DNA of 64,000 bases from Desulfomicrobium apsheronum (GTDB lineage: Bacteria; Desulfobacterota; Desulfovibrionia; Desulfovibrionales; Desulfomicrobiaceae). This document shows, piece by piece, positions 62,149-64,000 of the stretch. The position numbers and the translations under genes were made by a program. The number at the start of each line of letters is the position of its first letter. Within the stretch, counting starts at the first letter, position 1. Below the pieces are notes generated by a model, which saw nothing but the letters and a program-made list of their open reading frames with translations, was not told where the DNA came from and ran no database searches. The stretch is from positions 1 to 64,000 of the forward strand of contig NZ_FORX01000020.1 of assembly GCF_900114115.1 (NCBI RefSeq), read 5' to 3'.

Positions 62149-62973
62149 CTACGCCAGATCCACGAATTCGCGTTCCAGGCCGTCCATGATCTTGAAGAGC
62201 ACCTCCGGAGTGATCTCAAGAGCCTCAAGCACCCCCTCGTCAAGGACGCTGACCTGATTGTCGCCCCCGTTGCCAACGCCGAAGAGCCGCGCCAGAAAAT
62301 TTCCCACATGCACCACCTGCGCAATCTTCGGGTAGAGCGTGGCCGACATGGGTCGGTGATGATAGGAGAGCCCTTCCTTCAGATTCGCGGGCAGATTCCA
62401 GTAGTTGCACAGCCACAGATTGATGCGGTCGTGGGCGAAACCCAGCACCTCGCTCTCGGCCTGGCGATAGGAAATGTCCTTCTCAAGGACGAGCGCGTCG
62501 ATGGCCGCCCGGCTTTCCGGGAGCTGCACTGCGGCCACGACCTTGCCGATGTCGTGCAGCAGGCCGGCCACCGCGTATTCCTCCGGGTCCTTGCAGCCGA
62601 TGGCGCGGGCGATGGCCGAACTGGCCAGAGCGCAGCCCAGGCTGTGCTCCCAGAGGCCCTTCATGTTCTCGTTCATGACCTCAAAGACCGAGGTCGAGAT
62701 GATGATACCCTTGATGACATTGAAACCGAGCAGGACCAAGGCGTGCTGGATGGAACCGATCCGGCCGGGAAACCCGTAGATGGGCGAATTGACCATTTTC
62801 AGGACCTTGGCCGAAAGAACCTGGTCCTTTGATATGGCCTTGCTTATCTGGTCCGTGGACGAATTGGGATTCTCGACCAGGATCGCCACTTCCTGCAGGA
62901 CTCCGGGCAGGGTCGGCAAATCCTTGACCGCCAGAATGGCGCCCTTTTGTTTGGTACGCAGATCTTCTTCCAT
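62149..62973 (-). CDS. HDOD domain signalling protein
   Basis: 274 residues from ATG 62973, GAGGG upstream. HDOD features are DLPTLPGVLQEVAILVENP, ISKDQVLSAKVLKMVNSPIY and VAGLLHDIGKVVAAVQLP. HDOD proteins are non-catalytic HD relatives used in signalling. It begins one base after the stop of the 117-aa gene and ends 12 bases before the GGDEF gene. Confidence 0.88.
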   Translation of the reverse strand: MEEDLRTKQKGAILAVKDLPTLPGVLQEVAILVENPNSSTDQISKAISKDQVLSAKVLKMVNSPIYGFPGRIGSIQHALVLLGFNVIKGIIISTSVFEVMNENMKGLWEHSLGCALASSAIARAIGCKDPEEYAVAGLLHDIGKVVAAVQLPESRAAIDALVLEKDISYRQAESEVLGFAHDRINLWLCNYWNLPANLKEGLSYHHRPMSATLYPKIAQVVHVGNFLARLFGVGNGGDNQVSVLDEGVLEALEITPEVLFKIMDGLEREFVDLA

Positions 62974-62974
62974 A

Positions 62975-63328
62975 TTATTGTCCCTCTTCCCTTGCCGCCT
63001 GGGCCGCTGCGGCCAGGGCGCACTGTCGTGCATAATAGTCGGAAATGACCTGCTTGACCTGCTGCATGTATTTGTCGTCGGCAAACTTTCGAAAAAGATG
63101 GTCAAGCCTTTCGCGCTTTTTGGCGAGCACTTCCTCGCTACACCCGCCGCCCATTTCCAGGGTCTCGCCCTCGACCACGAGCAGTTCCACGCCCATGTTG
63201 TCCAGTTTGGTGATCAGACCCGCCGTCAAAACCGTACCTGCTGCGATGAGCACCATCCCGTTTTCCCGGGTCACGGGCTTGGCCAGAACCATTTCCGGTT
63301 TGGCCAGCTGCAGGGGTATTTTTTGCAT
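62975..63328 (-). CDS. Hypothetical protein, 117 aa, in HDOD operon
   Basis: From ATG 63328 with GGAG upstream. The N-terminal half (LAKPEMVLAKPVTRENGMVL, IAAGTVLTAGLITKLDNMGV) resembles the short domain that precedes HD-GYP domains in other proteins (DUF3391-like). The C-terminus is a charged helix ending in an Ala-rich tail. It may be the detached regulatory part of the HDOD protein. Confidence 0.65.
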   Translation of the reverse strand: MQKIPLQLAKPEMVLAKPVTRENGMVLIAAGTVLTAGLITKLDNMGVELLVVEGETLEMGGGCSEEVLAKKRERLDHLFRKFADDKYMQQVKQVISDYYARQCALAAAAQAAREEGQ

Positions 63329-63353
63329 ATTCTTCTCCAGATGATCTTTGGGG

Positions 63354-64000
63354 TCACGTTGCAAGGTCATAGTACATGCCCGGAAGCTGCTTCACAATCC
63401 CTTGAAGTTCCATGAAAAGGAGCGTGGAACTGACCTTGCCTGCCGCCCAGCCCGTCCGGCGGACCAGGGTATCGACATGCAGGGGTTCGCCGCCTTCGAG
63501 AAGACGGTACACGACTCGCTGCTCCGGATCTTCCGGTTCACGCCGCCGAGGCCCGGGGGCAGGGGCGTCCGGCATGACAAGAGCCCCCAGGCGAGGCTGC
63601 AATTCCCGCAGGATGTCCTCCCCGCTCTGCACGAGGCAGGCACCCTGTCGGATGAGCTGGTGGCAGCCCTGATGGGTTTTCAGGTTGGCCGGTCCTGGCA
63701 GGGCGAACACGTCGCGGTTCTGGGCCAGAGCCAGTTCGGCGGTGATCAGGCTGCCGCTGCCAAGCGCTCCTTCGACCACCAATACACCCAGGGAAAGGCC
63801 GCTGACAATGCGATTGCGGTGCGGAAAATTCATGCCCTCGGGTCTGGTCCCCGGTGCGAACTCGCTGACGATGAGTCCATGAGCGGAAACCTGTTTCCAC
63901 AAATCGGTGTTGGAGGCCGGATAGACAAGGTCAAGGCCCGTGCCCAACACGGCGATGGTCCCGCCCACTCCGCGTAGCGCACCCTGATGCGCGGCGCGGT
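63354..64000 (-). CDS. dprA: DNA-processing protein DprA (partial, 5' end outside window)
   Basis: The C-terminal ~215 residues of DprA/Smf, with frame open to the window edge. The Rossmann-like core has TIAVLGTGLDLVYPASN, EFAPGTRPEGMNFPHRNRIV, VLVVEGALGSGSLITAELAL and DVFALPGPANLKTHQGCHQL. A winged-helix C-terminus follows. DprA loads RecA on incoming single-stranded DNA in transformation. The stop is 25 bases before the 117-aa gene, so it likely heads or shares the operon. Confidence 0.93.
   Translation of the reverse strand, partial: RAAHQGALRGVGGTIAVLGTGLDLVYPASNTDLWKQVSAHGLIVSEFAPGTRPEGMNFPHRNRIVSGLSLGVLVVEGALGSGSLITAELALAQNRDVFALPGPANLKTHQGCHQLIRQGACLVQSGEDILRELQPRLGALVMPDAPAPGPRRREPEDPEQRVVYRLLEGGEPLHVDTLVRRTGWAAGKVSSTLLFMELQGIVKQLPGMYYDLAT

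Overview
The window looks like chromosomal DNA of a GC-rich deltaproteobacterium of the Desulfovibrionales, probably close to Desulfomicrobium. This is inferred from gene content and order rather than from any database search. The pointers are a Ros/MucR zinc-finger regulator, a B12-binding/radical SAM protein fused to a DUF2344 domain, the order folC-selA-hisC-cmk, the run ileS-lspA-lgt-cpoB, an NIL-domain ferredoxin, and many c-di-GMP proteins (PilZ, GGDEF, EAL, HD-GYP, HDOD).

Layout. From 0 to 4.1 kb, a small BFD-like [2Fe-2S] protein is followed by two AT-richer WD40 genes, one 5'-truncated and one exported with 21 repeats (3 x 7 blades). From 4.1 to 9.1 kb lies a tandem array of a two-gene module: an unrecognised 162-aa protein followed by an exported ~397-aa Sel1-like protein. 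It has three main copies, and the units at both ends are truncated. From 9.0 to 19.5 kb is core housekeeping: mucR, the radical SAM protein, cvpA-mazG, and the operon folC-selA-hisC-cmk. From 19.7 to 31 kb is an accessory zone. It has a tRNA-Arg gene whose 3' end is duplicated around a toxin-antitoxin (TA) pair, five TA loci (three of them broken), a group II intron remnant fused to a TPR remnant, a MITE-like insertion that splits a higB toxin gene, GTGATTG-type heptamer repeats, a degenerate EAL protein and an Rpn-type nuclease. From 31.06 to 42.19 kb is an integrative island in tRNA-Thr(CGT), flanked by a perfect 51-bp repeat. It carries a tyrosine integrase, an AlpA-like protein, a primase/DUF3987 protein, a truncated SRAP protein, a broken umuD, and a cargo operon in which a SAM-type riboswitch plus terminator precedes an ADP-ribosylglycohydrolase and four small genes. 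From 42.2 to 64 kb the core returns: tRNA-Tyr, three tandem response-regulator/HD-GYP genes (the middle one frameshifted in a G6 tract), an M16 peptidase, galE, ileS-lspA-lgt, cpoB, an NIL ferredoxin, PilZ, CheZ, xerC, a GGDEF regulator, an HDOD protein and the 3' part of dprA.

How the genes work together. The housekeeping blocks cover one-carbon/folate, selenocysteine and histidine synthesis, prolipoprotein maturation (lspA-lgt) next to a Tol-Pal lipoprotein (cpoB), and a chemotaxis/c-di-GMP group (PilZ-CheZ and GGDEF-HDOD). The accessory zones show repeated gain and decay: tRNA-targeted insertion, palindromic element insertion, recombination between array copies, and loss of toxins. The best candidates for undescribed biology are the mosaic bicistronic array (4.1-9.1 kb) and the riboswitch-led ADP-ribosylglycohydrolase operon on the island (39.8-42.0 kb).
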